Below, one piece after another: positions 48,720-58,598 of a stretch of DNA of 64,000 nt. This stretch comes from Streptomyces sp. CG4. Its GTDB lineage: Bacteria; Actinomycetota; Actinomycetes; Streptomycetales; Streptomycetaceae. The stretch lies in NCBI RefSeq assembly GCF_041080655.1, contig NZ_CP163525.1, forward strand, positions 9,238,001-9,302,000. The letters are read 5' to 3'. Both the position numbers and the translations under genes were made by a program. Numbering within the stretch: position 1 is the stretch's first letter; the number at the start of each line of letters is the position of its first letter. The notes below the pieces were generated by a model, which was given only the letters and a program-made list of their open reading frames with translations, made no database searches and was not told the origin of the DNA.

Positions 48720-51215
48720 TCAGCGGGGTGTGTCAGCCGGTAGCTGCTGCTCCGTCCAGATGGTCTTGCCCGTCTCCGTGTACCGCGTGCCCCAGCGCTG
48801 GGCGACCTGCGCGACCAGGAAGAGACCTCGCCCGCCCTCATCCGTGTTGCGGGCACGGCGCAGATGGGGCGAGGTGTTGCTGGCGTCCGACACCTCACAG
48901 ATGAGGGTCCGTTCGTGGATCAGACGCAGGCTGATCGGTCCGCAGGCATGCGTGATGGCGTTGGTGATGAGCTCGCTCACGATCAGCTCGGTGGTGAAGG
49001 CGATGTCCTCCAGCCCCCACGCCGCCAACTGACGGGTGGCGTTGTCCCGCGCGTCGTGCACCGCCTGCGGATCGGCGGGAACCTCCCAGGAGACCACGTG
49101 GTCGGGCGCCAGGGCGCGAGTCCGGGCGATGAGGAAGGCGACATCGTCGTGGGGATGGTCCGGCAGCAGAATGCGGACCATCGTGTCGCAGATCTCCTCC
49201 AGCGGCCGGTCGGGGTGGGCCAGGGCGAAGCAGAGACGCTCGAAACCGACATCGACATCGCGGTCCGAGGCCTCGATCAGGCCGTCGGTGTAGAGGGCGA
49301 CGACGCTGCCTTCCTCCAGCTCGAATTCGGCGGACTCGAAGGGCAGACCGCCCAGTCCCAGAGGGGGACCGGCGGGGACGTCGGGCAGTTCCACCGGCTC
49401 GCTCAGGTGGGCGATGGCGGGGGTGGGATGTCCGGCCCGCGCCACATTGAGTTTCCGCGAGATCGGGTCGTAGACCGCGTAGACGCAGGTCGCCCCGATC
49501 ACGACCGGCCCGTCCGTGGCCGCCTCCGCCTCGTCCGCCAGCCGAAGGACCAGGTCGTCGACATGCGCGAGCAATTCGTCCGGGGGCAGATCCAGGTCGG
49601 CGAGTGTCTGCACCGACGCCCGCAGCCGGCCCATGCTGGCCGCGGCGTGGATGCCATGGCCGACGACATCCCCCACCACCAGGGCGACGCGGGCGCCGGA
49701 CAGCGGTATGACGTCGAACCAGTCGCCGCCCACGCCGGCCTCGGCGTCGGTCGGCAGATAGCGGTAGGCGACCTCGACGGCGCAGTGATCGGGCAGATCC
49801 GGGGGCAGCAGACTGGTCTGAAGGGCGAGCGCCGCGTGGTGCTCGCGGACGAAACGCCGGGCGTTGTCCACACACACCGCGGCCCGCGCCACGAGTTCCT
49901 CCACGAGCAGCAGGTCGTCCTCGTCGAACGGATTGGGGTTCTCCCAGCGCAGCAGACTGACCACGCCCATGGTGGTGCCCCGCGCCCGCAGCGGCACCAC
50001 CAGGTGGGTGTGCACACCGAGACTGACGAGCTTGGCCAGGCGCTGCGGGTCGTCGGCCAGCCACCATGTCGTCGTGTCCAGCACCGGATCGAGGATGGGC
50101 CGGCCCGTGGTCAGGCAACGACGCTGCGGAGACTTGGCCGGGTACCCGGTGGGCTCCCCGATCGGCACGATCGCCTCCGGCCGCTCCACGTGGATCGACA
50201 CATGTGCCGCCCGCTGCAGCGTGCCACCGGTGACCGGCCCCGGGGTGAGGTCCCTGGCCGCGAGGACGCCCTGGAAGAGGTCGATCGCCACGAAGTCGGC
50301 GAGCTGCGGCACAAGGACCTCGGCCAGTTCCTGCACCGTGCGGTCCAGGTCCAGCGTGGTGCCGATGCGCTGTCCCGCCTCGTTGACCAGCGCGAGCCGC
50401 TCGTGTGCCCGGTCCTGGGCGGTGAAGTCGACGGCGGTGTGACACACCCCGAGGGTCTTGCCGTCGCCGTCCCGCAGCGGGAACGAGGAGCGGAGCCGGA
50501 GCTGCCCCTGCGAGTTCCGGCGAGACCTGCCCTGCGGGGGCGGCACATGCTCCACGGCCGGGGTGACCCGACCCGACAGCAGAGCCTGGCGCGCCTGCCA
50601 GTCCACGGCCGGCGGCACCGGGCCCGGTCCGGCAGCCCCGGCTGCCCGGTGGCCCCCGAGGGGGGCGGGCAGGCCCTCCATGGCAGCCAGCACCTGGTTC
50701 ACCCACTGGAAGCGCAGCTCGCTGTCGAGGACGGCGATACCGATCGGTGACTCCTCCAGGAGACCGTGCAGCACCGCCTGATCGAGTTCCCACCGGCGCG
50801 AGTCGGAGGCTTCGCACGCCGCGGCGAGCCAGACGGAGCCCTGCTCCGCGTGCAGCGGACACACCCGTACGGCCAGCTCGACCGGGTGACCCGCACGGTG
50901 ACGCGCGGTGATCAGACCCTCCCAGCCCGCCCCGATCCGCTCCGCCGCGGACGGCACGGACGTCGCCGACTGCTCACTCAGGGCCTCGCTCGGGACCCTG
51001 GCGAGGAGCGAAGCCACGGACCGCCCCAGCACACTGGACGCCGGATACCCGAGAAGGTCTTCCGCCCGCTGACTCCAGTACCGGATCAGACCGTGTACGT
51101 CCACGAGGGCGACGGCGGCAGACATGATGCCGAACGGATCGCCCCGGTCCTTGTCAGCCAGATCCCTGAGATCCATCGTGTCGGCCGCATCCGCAGGAGG
51201 GCTTCCTGACACCAC
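48720..51215 (-). CDS. multi-domain sensor phosphatase: PAS-PAS-GAF-SpoIIE-HATPase
   Basis: 831 residues from GTG 51215. PAS 1 (about 30-130, IMSAAVALVDVHGLIRYWSQRAEDLLGYPASSVLGR), PAS 2 (about 148-270, GLLEESPIGIAVLDSELRFQWVNQ), GAF (about 290-455), PP2C/SpoIIE (about 475-690) with metal sites in GGDWFDVIPL and VGDVVGHGIHAAASM, and a C-terminal anti-sigma-type HATPase (about 705-825, ELIVSELITNAITHACG). Known: Streptomyces OsaC-like proteins of this type switch anti-sigma/anti-anti-sigma partners in stress responses. It is cytoplasmic with no partner gene adjacent. The start could be a few codons later. Confidence 0.95.
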   Translation of the reverse strand: MVSGSPPADAADTMDLRDLADKDRGDPFGIMSAAVALVDVHGLIRYWSQRAEDLLGYPASSVLGRSVASLLARVPSEALSEQSATSVPSAAERIGAGWEGLITARHRAGHPVELAVRVCPLHAEQGSVWLAAACEASDSRRWELDQAVLHGLLEESPIGIAVLDSELRFQWVNQVLAAMEGLPAPLGGHRAAGAAGPGPVPPAVDWQARQALLSGRVTPAVEHVPPPQGRSRRNSQGQLRLRSSFPLRDGDGKTLGVCHTAVDFTAQDRAHERLALVNEAGQRIGTTLDLDRTVQELAEVLVPQLADFVAIDLFQGVLAARDLTPGPVTGGTLQRAAHVSIHVERPEAIVPIGEPTGYPAKSPQRRCLTTGRPILDPVLDTTTWWLADDPQRLAKLVSLGVHTHLVVPLRARGTTMGVVSLLRWENPNPFDEDDLLLVEELVARAAVCVDNARRFVREHHAALALQTSLLPPDLPDHCAVEVAYRYLPTDAEAGVGGDWFDVIPLSGARVALVVGDVVGHGIHAAASMGRLRASVQTLADLDLPPDELLAHVDDLVLRLADEAEAATDGPVVIGATCVYAVYDPISRKLNVARAGHPTPAIAHLSEPVELPDVPAGPPLGLGGLPFESAEFELEEGSVVALYTDGLIEASDRDVDVGFERLCFALAHPDRPLEEICDTMVRILLPDHPHDDVAFLIARTRALAPDHVVSWEVPADPQAVHDARDNATRQLAAWGLEDIAFTTELIVSELITNAITHACGPISLRLIHERTLICEVSDASNTSPHLRRARNTDEGGRGLFLVAQVAQRWGTRYTETGKTIWTEQQLPADTPR

Positions 51216-51313
51216 GGTCTCACATGGACCCGGGAGTGTCTTCGGACCGACGGCCCGGGCATGCGCCCAGGCCGCAGGCCGGCAGGCACCGCCGTACGAG
51301 GCGCGGGGGCGCC

Positions 51314-51402
51314 GGTCCGACGGCGCGAGCGTCAGCCGTCGCAGCCGGTCCGACGGCGCGAGATTCAGCCGTCGCGCGGTGGTGCGGCGCGAGTGTCAGC
51401 CG
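51314..51402. repeat. tandem hairpin-forming repeats
   Basis: Two 28-bp copies start with GGTCCGACGGCGCGAG (51314 and 51347, period 33), and a partial third ends at 51402. Each complete copy carries GACGGC...GCCGTC inverted arms and can fold into a hairpin, so the array may act as a terminator zone or a REP-like element. Confidence 0.6.
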
Positions 51403-51530
51403 CGCGGACGCTCTAAGGTCAGCAGCAGACCCTCCACGGCTCCCGGCCCTATGCGGCCCTTGACGTCGGCGGCCGTGATGGCCTTCAGGCCCCAACCGTC
51501 CTCGGCATGCTTGTTCAGCACCTTCTCCAC
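51396..51530 (-). pseudogene. DUF4177 C-terminal remnant
   Basis: 44 residues from GTG 51530: EKVLNKHAEDGWGLKAITAA, then VKGRIGPGAVEGLLLTLERP, matching the second half of DUF4177 proteins (LNxxxxEGWELxxI...LLxxERP). The N-terminal strand that normally starts with KWEYR is missing, and the upstream frame is unrelated. It may still be translated but cannot form the usual fold alone. Confidence 0.5.
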
Positions 51531-51630
51531 GGGTCGCGCAGCAGAAGGACGGTCCGCGGCTCGGCCATGACCAGAACCGCGGCCGTGCTCCCGCCAAGAT
51601 GCATGGCAGGCGCCGGCGTTCGTCTCTCCG

Positions 51631-53973
51631 TCACCTGCCGGGACGGCACTGGTAGAGGGCCTGCTCGGTGGCACGGGCGCCGCTACGGCCGGCAGCGGGG
51701 CCGGAGATGAGGCCGGAGGCGACGCCATAGGCCGCGTTCGGGATACGGCGGCAGGACGACTGAACCCACGCGGTGATCTGCGCGCCGGCCGAAGTCCCGC
51801 CGGCTTCCCCGAACATGCCGCCCCCACCGCGCCCCGTGCCGCCCAGCACCACGTACTTCAGCTTGCCGGAGTCGACCAGTTGCCGGAACTGCGCCGTGCT
51901 CGGGAACGGCACCCTGCCGCTGAAGCCGCCGAGCGGCAGTACATGGGCCCCGGTGGCGAGGATGTAGGGAGCCGCGCCGCTCCAACTCGCGGTGGCGAAG
52001 ACGTACGTGGCCGATCCCCGGTGCGCGGACGTGTAGGCGAGCAACTTGCGCTGGCTGGCGGTGAGTTGGCCGTCTGCGTTGGGGCCACCGAAGCCGCCCG
52101 AGCCAACGGCATCGGCGAAGTCGCCGGCACCGGCAGGATCGCTGAAGTCGCCGAGATCGCTGAGGCCGCGCGCCCCGTCGGTTCCTGCCACCCGGCGGCG
52201 CTCCGTGCCACCTGCCCAGGACACCCGCCCGCCAGGGCGGCCCGCTGACCTCACAGAACCGTGGCCGCGGGTCATGCCGGACGGGCCGACCGCGCCCATC
52301 CCCGAGTCCCGGTACGAAGGCCTGAGCACCTGTGCCGCCCATGCACTGGGCGCGATGAGCATCGCCACGAGGGACACGACCAGCCCGACCAGGGCGAGCC
52401 GGCCGCCGGACGCCGCACGCACGGTCCTCGCCAGCACCAGCAGGACAACGGCGGCGAGACCGAGCAGGCCCACCACGGGCGCCAGCCACGGCAGGAACGA
52501 CGGGAACCGGTCCGCGACGTACGCGCTCCACGCGGCCGTCGCCGCCACCGCTCCGGGCAGTGCCCATGCGCGAGGGCCGCCCGCCCGGTAGGCGCGCCAC
52601 AGCAGCACGACACCGGCACCGGTGAGCGCGGCGAGGGGAACCGCGATCACCCCCATGTAGTACGTGTGGCCGCCGACGCTGCCCGCGCTGAAGACCAGGA
52701 AATACGTCGCCAGCCAGGTGCCCCACAGCACGAATCCGGCACGCGAGCGGTCGGTGAGGGGCTTGCCGCGGCGCCACAGGAGACCGCAGACGCAGGCGAA
52801 GGCACCCATCGGATACAGCCAACCGGTCTGCGAGGCCAACGACGCGCCGAACATCTTCGACCAGCCGTTCTGGCCACCGCCCCACCCGCCACCGGCGCGG
52901 AACCCGCTCCCGGCGCCCGGCCCGGATCCCGCCGCAGGCCCGAGTGCCCGGCCCCCGGAGTTCCGCACCCCCTGGGCCCCGCTCGCCCCGGTAGAGCCAT
53001 CGAAGCCGCCCCTGTGGCTCACGGCACCGCCGGCTCCGGCGATCGATAGCGACGCCTGCCCGTGCCCGCCCGCGCCGCCGCCCTGTGTGGCGCTCACACT
53101 GCCGGTGGAAGCGGCGCTGATACCGAGCGAGGAGAAGCGGTTCAGGAAGTTATAGCCGACCACCATGCTGAACGCGGAGTTGTTGGTGGTGCCATCCACA
53201 TAGGGGCGATCCTTGGCCGGGACGAGCGTCACCGCGAGCATCCACGAAGCCGAGACCGCGGTCATCACCACGGCGGACAGCGCCAGGTGTGCCAGCCGCT
53301 TCCGCAGGGTGACCGGCGCCGACACGAGGTAGACAAGGGCGAGCGCCGGCAGCACCGCCCAGGCTTCCAGCATCTTGGCCTGGAAGCCGACGCCGACCCA
53401 CACACCGGCGGCCACCAGGGGACGCAGCCGGCCGTGCACGGCGGCGCGCTGGGTGGCCTCAGCGGCCAGCAGCACGCAGAGCGTGAAAGCGGGGTCCTCG
53501 ACGGCGGTACGGAAGAGCCCCACGGCCACCGGGGTCACCAGGAACGCCGCGTCGGCTATCAGCGCCGCGTGGGCACCGGCCCAGCGGTTCACCACGCGGT
53601 GCAGCACCAACAGGCCGGCCACCCCCTCAAGGACCTGGGGCAGGACCAGCGCCCACGGATGAAATCCGAAGAGACGGGCAGAAAGAGCTTGCGGCCAAAG
53701 GAATCCCGGCAACTTGTCCAGAGTGATGGAGTTTCCCGGATCGAAAGAGCCGTAGAAGAATGCCTTCCAGCTCTCCGTCATGCTGCGTGCGGCGGTCGCG
53801 TAAAAAGTGTGGTATTGGCTGTGTTCGATACCCCATGTGTACAGCACGGCCGCGAGCACGGTGATGACCAGGAGGGTCGGACGCGCATATCCGGGCTGGT
53901 ACGCCGGCGACCTCCAAGGGGCGCGACGCATGATGCGGAGGGAGGCGGTCGGCCTGAGAACTGTCGTAGCCAT
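51631..53973 (-). CDS. family 39 (ArnT/PMT-like) membrane glycosyltransferase with Gly/Ser-rich insert
   Basis: 780 residues from ATG 53973 (ATG 53982 is possible). About 12 membrane helices in the first 560 residues. The conserved first loop ATAARSMTESWKAFFYGSFDPGNSITLDKLPGF is followed by PWALVLPQVLEGVAGLLVLHRVVNRWAG. A low-complexity Gly/Ser/Ala stretch (about 275-370) precedes the second helix set, and an extracytoplasmic C-terminal domain follows (about 600-780, LLAYTSAHRGSATYVFATASW...LPLGGFSG). Known: these enzymes move sugars from polyprenyl phosphate to lipids or proteins outside the membrane. No cluster partner shows the acceptor. Confidence 0.9.
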   Translation of the reverse strand: MATTVLRPTASLRIMRRAPWRSPAYQPGYARPTLLVITVLAAVLYTWGIEHSQYHTFYATAARSMTESWKAFFYGSFDPGNSITLDKLPGFLWPQALSARLFGFHPWALVLPQVLEGVAGLLVLHRVVNRWAGAHAALIADAAFLVTPVAVGLFRTAVEDPAFTLCVLLAAEATQRAAVHGRLRPLVAAGVWVGVGFQAKMLEAWAVLPALALVYLVSAPVTLRKRLAHLALSAVVMTAVSASWMLAVTLVPAKDRPYVDGTTNNSAFSMVVGYNFLNRFSSLGISAASTGSVSATQGGGAGGHGQASLSIAGAGGAVSHRGGFDGSTGASGAQGVRNSGGRALGPAAGSGPGAGSGFRAGGGWGGGQNGWSKMFGASLASQTGWLYPMGAFACVCGLLWRRGKPLTDRSRAGFVLWGTWLATYFLVFSAGSVGGHTYYMGVIAVPLAALTGAGVVLLWRAYRAGGPRAWALPGAVAATAAWSAYVADRFPSFLPWLAPVVGLLGLAAVVLLVLARTVRAASGGRLALVGLVVSLVAMLIAPSAWAAQVLRPSYRDSGMGAVGPSGMTRGHGSVRSAGRPGGRVSWAGGTERRRVAGTDGARGLSDLGDFSDPAGAGDFADAVGSGGFGGPNADGQLTASQRKLLAYTSAHRGSATYVFATASWSGAAPYILATGAHVLPLGGFSGRVPFPSTAQFRQLVDSGKLKYVVLGGTGRGGGGMFGEAGGTSAGAQITAWVQSSCRRIPNAAYGVASGLISGPAAGRSGARATEQALYQCRPGR

Positions 53974-54431
53974 GACCGGCATTCTTCGGCACCACCGGAG
54001 CCCGTCCCGGCGAAGTGGTGGATTTCAAGAAGATTCTTGTCAGATCGAGGGAAGTCCTTTACTGGCCTTGCCCGGTCTTATATCCCGGAAGTGCATTGCA
54101 TTGCCTCCCGCACAATGAATCCGTACACAGGAATTCAACAGGCGATACACAGATGACGGAGAAGGAGCCGGGCGAGTCGGTTCTCTCGCCCCACGTGCAC
54201 CTACGGTGCTTTGGCCCACGGCCGCCGCACAGGTCACGGGCGGTCTGCGCGCTCAGATGGTGGCCGGGCAACCGCTTGCAGCGACCCCGCCGAACCCTCA
54301 GCATGGCCTTTCCCACCCGTTGTTCGGCAGGGAGTGGCCCATGCGCCCGAGCGTGTGCGTACCGGCCGCCGACCGCGCGGAACGCGACGGGCGGATGCCG
54401 GTGTCCTGTGTCCTTCCGGAAGGGGCTGGAC
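53974..54431. other. 458-bp divergent intergenic region
   Basis: It contains the promoters of the glycosyltransferase (minus) and the ligase (plus). The stretch 54020-54150 is unusually A+T rich for this genome. An open frame from 54152 runs in phase into the ligase but lacks homology, and its codon use differs from that of the ligase, so I do not extend the gene into it. Confidence 0.5.
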
Positions 54432-55601
54432 GTGCCAGAGCCGTTTGATGCCGTGACTCCTGCCGTCGTCGGCGGACCCGGGTTCCCACCGGAGGTGCCC
54501 GCACCGCCGACGGTCGGGGTCGAGGAGGAGTTCGTCCTGGCCGACCGGCACAGCCGGTCGGCCGTCTACAGGTCCCCTTCCGTCGTGGACGCCGCTCGCG
54601 CTCACCTCGGCGGCCCGCACGCCACCCCGGAACTCTCGCTGTCGCAGCTGGAGACCGTCAGCGCGGTGTGTCGTACCGCCGCAGAACTGGAAGCGGAAAT
54701 CGTGCGATTACGCACCGGAGCGGCCGCCGCCGCGGCCGAGTACGACTGCCTGCTGGTGCCCAGCGGCATGCCGGTCCTCGGCCGTCCCGGGCCACCGCCC
54801 CTCCTCGACCAGGCACGTTACCGCGCCCTCGCCCGCCGCTTCGGGCCCCTCGTCCACGGGCAGGGTGTGAACTCCTGCCACGTGCACGTCGGCGTGACCG
54901 ACCGCGACGAAGCCATACAGGCGGTCAACCATCTGCGCGGCTGGATGCCCCTGCTGCTGGCCCTCACGGCCAACTCCCCGTACAGCGACGGGTCGGACAC
55001 CGGCTATGCCAGCTGGCGCTCGATGGTCTGGAACCGCTGGCCCTCGGCGGGACCCCCGCCCTACCTGCGCGGGGTGGCCCACTACGAATGGCTCGTCGCC
55101 CAACTCGTGGCCGGCGGCGCGGCGATGGATCCGGCCATGCTCTACTGGCACGTGCGCCCCTCGGCGCACCTGCCCACCATCGAGGTACGCGTCGCGGACG
55201 TGCTGCCCGACGCCGGAATCACCACCGCGTACGCGCTGCTCGTCCGCGCCCTCGTCGCGCACGCCGTCGAGACGGTACGCGCCGGCGAACCCGCACCGGA
55301 CGTCCCCGACCTGCTCTTGAGGGCGGCGTCCTGGCAGGCCGCCCGGCAGGGGCCCATCGGCACCCTGCCCGGCACCCACACCCGCGACTGTGCCCCCTTG
55401 CCGGTCGGCCGGCTGATCGAGGAGCTGTGGAAACGGGTCGAGCCACACCTCAGCCGGCACGGCGACGACCAGCGCGTCGGCGACTGGCTGAGCGATGTCC
55501 AGCACAAAGGCTCAGGCTCCGCGCGGCAGAGGCATGTCGCACGACAGCATGAGGACGGCTTACGGGCTGTGGTGGACGACCTGGCAGTAGAGCTTCCGTA
55601 G
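54432..55601 (+). CDS. YbdK-type carboxylate-amine ligase (glutamate-cysteine ligase 2 family)
   Basis: 389 residues from GTG 54432, with GGAAGGGG upstream. Seen: TVGVEEEFVLADRHSRS (ATP/Mg site), PELSLSQLETVSAVCRTAAELEAEI, GQGVNSCHVHVGVTDRDEAIQAVNHLRGWMPLLLALTANSPY, HLPTIEVRVADVLPDAGITTAYALLVRALV. This is the full GCS2 set. Known: EgtA and YbdK relatives ligate glutamate to cysteine or other amines. Without an egt cluster here, YbdK-like with unknown amine is the safer call. Confidence 0.9.
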   Translation: MPEPFDAVTPAVVGGPGFPPEVPAPPTVGVEEEFVLADRHSRSAVYRSPSVVDAARAHLGGPHATPELSLSQLETVSAVCRTAAELEAEIVRLRTGAAAAAAEYDCLLVPSGMPVLGRPGPPPLLDQARYRALARRFGPLVHGQGVNSCHVHVGVTDRDEAIQAVNHLRGWMPLLLALTANSPYSDGSDTGYASWRSMVWNRWPSAGPPPYLRGVAHYEWLVAQLVAGGAAMDPAMLYWHVRPSAHLPTIEVRVADVLPDAGITTAYALLVRALVAHAVETVRAGEPAPDVPDLLLRAASWQAARQGPIGTLPGTHTRDCAPLPVGRLIEELWKRVEPHLSRHGDDQRVGDWLSDVQHKGSGSARQRHVARQHEDGLRAVVDDLAVELP

Positions 55602-55672
55602 ATCTGTAGATCCGTAGATCCGAACTCGTCCGAGCCGGCCGATGGCGTCGGAGCCGGTCGGCGGCATCCGTG

Positions 55673-56515
55673 TCAGCCGATGACGTCGGTGAAGCCGTGT
55701 CCGGTGATGTCCTCGCCCGCGAGAGTGCCGGTCGCGTGACATGCGCCGGTGTAGGCGCCCGGGGCGTCGGAGAGCGCGTGATGCGAGACTTCGAGGGAGG
55801 CGTCAAGGGCGGGGATGGCGAGAACCCAGTTCCCGTTGTGGTCGGTTCGCTGAGCGTGGGTGATCAGGTGCGAGCCGTCGGCAGTGAGCTGGGTGAGCCA
55901 GGACGTGCCGTCTCCCACGGTGTCCCAGACACTCAGATACCGGCCCGCACCGAGGTCGAGCCCGAGCCAGGTGAAGCGCGGCGGCTGGGTGATGCCGGCA
56001 ACCCACTGCCGGTCGAACCAGGTGCGTCCGTCGACCTGATGCGTGGTGCCCTCGACGGTGATGGTTCCCGACGTGATCAGACCGGGCAGCGCGTATTGCC
56101 CGGTCGTCCCGCCGAAGAAGGGGAAGACTCCGCCGCCGCCGTTGTAGAGGACGGGATCCTCGCGCCGAAGGACGAGCCGAATCGACGCGGTGTCCGTCGT
56201 ACCCGAGATGTCGAGTCGGTCCAGGTCTCCGCTCACGGCCAGGACCGACGTCTGCACATCGAGAGAATCCGCGGACACCTTCACTTCGTCGACGGCTTCA
56301 CCGGCGTACTTGCCGCTGGTATGGCCGTCGCCTTCCTCGAGCATCGCGACCGTGCTGTGACAGACACCCTCCATCGTCATCGTGTGGATCTTCACCCAGA
56401 AGACCTTCTCACCCTCCCGCAGCCTGGCACAGAACCACCAGGAGTCCGCGTTGTCGGGGGAGGTCGGGGCGAGGCCATGGGCGGCGTCGATCAATGTGGG
56501 GCGGGTGGTGGTCAT
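55673..56515 (-). CDS. CrtC/AttH-like lipocalin-fold protein
   Basis: 280 residues from ATG 56515, with CAGGAG upstream. It is beta-rich throughout. SWWFCARLREGEKVFWVKIHTM at the N terminus, FPFFGGTTGQYALPGLITSGTITVEGTTHQVDGRTWFDRQWV in the middle, and WLGLDLGAGRYLSVWDTVGDG resemble the two-lipocalin fold of hydroxyneurosporene synthase-like (CrtC/AttH) proteins. Known: CrtC hydrates carotenoids; most soluble actinomycete relatives are uncharacterised. No carotenoid genes are present. Confidence 0.75.
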   Translation of the reverse strand: MTTTRPTLIDAAHGLAPTSPDNADSWWFCARLREGEKVFWVKIHTMTMEGVCHSTVAMLEEGDGHTSGKYAGEAVDEVKVSADSLDVQTSVLAVSGDLDRLDISGTTDTASIRLVLRREDPVLYNGGGGVFPFFGGTTGQYALPGLITSGTITVEGTTHQVDGRTWFDRQWVAGITQPPRFTWLGLDLGAGRYLSVWDTVGDGTSWLTQLTADGSHLITHAQRTDHNGNWVLAIPALDASLEVSHHALSDAPGAYTGACHATGTLAGEDITGHGFTDVIG

Positions 56516-56727
56516 CGAATCTCCTGTCACCGGGCGGTAGTTGCCGCCTGACCTCATTGAACCAAAGGGCCGCTGCCGACCAGTGGGCGCGCACGCGCCA
56601 CGGGAACCCGGCGGCACTTCGCGGCGGCGGTGGCTCACCCCCGATACTCCGTTGACTCCGACTGAACGGCGTGTAACGGTGAAGGCGCGCTCTTCTCGAG
56701 AATCACCGGTACGGGAGGCTGAACCCT

Positions 56728-58089
56728 GTGACCTTCGGAAACGACGACTCCCGCCAGGCCATGGATCGCAGTCTGACGTCAGATCAGATCGAAGTCTTCG
56801 AGAAGGAGTTCGCCGCCCGTCCGCAGAACCGGCTGATGCAGAACGCCGTCACCCAGACACCCGTGGACGATGTGGCCCTGGACCGTCGGATCCTCACCGG
56901 CATCGACCACTCCGTCTCCCACCACCTGGACGACTGGAAGGCCACCAACCAGAAGCAGAGCGGGCGCTGCTGGATGTTCGCCGGGCTCAACCTGCTCCGG
57001 GTCGGCGCCGCGCGGAAGCTGGGAGTGAAGGACTTCGAGTTCTCCCAGAACTACCTGCTCTGGTGGGACAAGTTCGAGCGGGCGAACCATGTCCTCGAGG
57101 CGATCATCGAAACCTCCGACCGTGACGTGGACGACCGTACGGTCGCGCACCTGCTGGCGGACCCGATCGGCGACGGCGGCCAGTGGAACATGTTCGTGGC
57201 GCTGGTCGCCAAGCACGGTCTCGTACCCAAATCGGCCATGCCGGAGACCGACAGCTCCTCCGCGACACGGGCGATGAACCGCGCCCTGAAGACCCTCCTC
57301 CGCCAAGGCGCCCACGAACTGCGCGGGCGGGCCGCCGAGGGGGTCGCAGCGCAGCGGGAGCACAAGCGGGAGGTGCTGGCCGCCGTCCACCGGGTGCTCA
57401 GCATCCACCTCGGCACGCCTCCCCAGCGGTTCCTGTGGCAGTGGGAGGACAAGGACAAGCAGTTCCACCGCGACGGCTGGCTCACCCCGGCGGAGTTCGC
57501 CGCCGCGTATGTGCAGCTCCCGCTGGACGAGTACGTCTGCCTGGTGCACGACCCGCGGGAGTCGAGCCCGGTCGGCCGTACCTTCACCGTCGAGTACCTG
57601 GGCAACATCGTGGACGCCCCGCCGGTCGTCTACCTCAACGTGGAGATGGAGCTGCTGAAGCGGCTGGCGATGGACACGATCGTCGGCGGCGAGCCGGTGT
57701 GGTTCGGCTGCGACGTGACCAAAATGATGCGCTCGGACGCCGGCGTCTGGGACGCCGGGCTCTTCGACTACGCGGCCGTCTACGACACCCCCTTCACCAT
57801 GGACAAGGCCACCCGGCTGCTGCACCACGACACGCAGATGACCCACGCCATGCTGTTCACCGGCGTCGACGTGGTCGACGGCGGCCCGCGTCGCTGGCGG
57901 GTGGAGAACAGCTGGGGCGAGGAGAAGGCCGACAGGGGCTTCTGGACCATGAACGACTCATGGTTCGGTGAGCATGTCTTCGAGATCGCGGTCCGGCGTT
58001 CCGCGCTGCCGCCGGAGCTGTCCGCCGCCCTCGACCAACCGCCGATCGTCCTCCCTGCCTGGGACCCCATGGGCGCCCTCGCCGACTGA
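56728..58089 (+). CDS. pepC: C1-family cysteine aminopeptidase (PepC/bleomycin hydrolase)
   Basis: 453 residues from GTG 56728, with GGGAGG upstream. Catalytic features: Gln and Cys in NQKQSGRCWMFAGLNLLR (Cys about residue 85), the His in QMTHAMLFTGVDV and the Asn in WRVENSWGEEKADRGFWTMNDSWF. Overall length matches bacterial PepC (about 440-455). Known: homohexameric cytoplasmic aminopeptidases with broad specificity that also inactivate bleomycin. It stands alone in this window. Confidence 0.95.
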   Translation: MTFGNDDSRQAMDRSLTSDQIEVFEKEFAARPQNRLMQNAVTQTPVDDVALDRRILTGIDHSVSHHLDDWKATNQKQSGRCWMFAGLNLLRVGAARKLGVKDFEFSQNYLLWWDKFERANHVLEAIIETSDRDVDDRTVAHLLADPIGDGGQWNMFVALVAKHGLVPKSAMPETDSSSATRAMNRALKTLLRQGAHELRGRAAEGVAAQREHKREVLAAVHRVLSIHLGTPPQRFLWQWEDKDKQFHRDGWLTPAEFAAAYVQLPLDEYVCLVHDPRESSPVGRTFTVEYLGNIVDAPPVVYLNVEMELLKRLAMDTIVGGEPVWFGCDVTKMMRSDAGVWDAGLFDYAAVYDTPFTMDKATRLLHHDTQMTHAMLFTGVDVVDGGPRRWRVENSWGEEKADRGFWTMNDSWFGEHVFEIAVRRSALPPELSAALDQPPIVLPAWDPMGALAD

Positions 58090-58175
58090 GAAGGCCGAGG
58101 AGGAGGGCTCGTACGCCGCCTTCAGGTGGCAGGCTTCCGGCGTTCCATGCTGAGGAAAAGCTCTCGGGTCGGGGA

Positions 58176-58598
58176 TCAGCCGATGAGTGCGCGGAACTGT
58201 TCGAGCGTGCGGCGCCGCATGGTGAGGAAGGCGAGCCAGGAGCCGTCGGCGTAGTGCAGCCGGAAACGGGCCATCAGCTGTGTTCGCGGCCGGCGTTCGA
58301 CCCGAACCACCCAGGCCCGCGGCACCTCCCACACGGGGGTGCCGTCCAGGGGACGGACCAGTCCGACGCGCTGGTCGGTCACGCGCAGCAGCAGCGCGCC
58401 GGAGGTGCGTGGCATCCCCGCCGCGATGCTGCCGCCCTGGCCGGACCGCGCGCCGATGTTGTTGACCAGCTGGTTCGCGATGATCCCGCCGATGCCGATT
58501 CCTTTGGCACTCTTGGCGGGGACGACGGAGCCGTACCCCAGGAGTTGCTCACCGGGGGCCAGTTGACTGAGAGCGGAACGCTCACGGAGGGCGGACAT
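58176..58598 (-). CDS. hypothetical protein with PH-like fold character
   Basis: 140 residues from ATG 58598. TATGAT ends 7 nt upstream, so a leaderless start here is preferred to two earlier ATGs. The sequence SQLAPGEQLLGYGSVVPAKSAKGIGIGGIIANQLV is Gly-rich, then LLLRVTDQRVGLVRPL...VWEVPRAWVVRVERRPRTQLMARFRLHYADGSWLAFLTM is a run of beta strands as in bacterial PH/GRAM-like domains. No signal or true membrane helix. Function unknown. Confidence 0.75.
   Translation of the reverse strand: MSALRERSALSQLAPGEQLLGYGSVVPAKSAKGIGIGGIIANQLVNNIGARSGQGGSIAAGMPRTSGALLLRVTDQRVGLVRPLDGTPVWEVPRAWVVRVERRPRTQLMARFRLHYADGSWLAFLTMRRRTLEQFRALIG

Noticed and set aside
48864..50750. 628-codon plus-strand open frame
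   Set aside because: Antisense of the SpoIIE sensor; Val/Gly/Arg/His repeats typical of reversed high-GC coding DNA.
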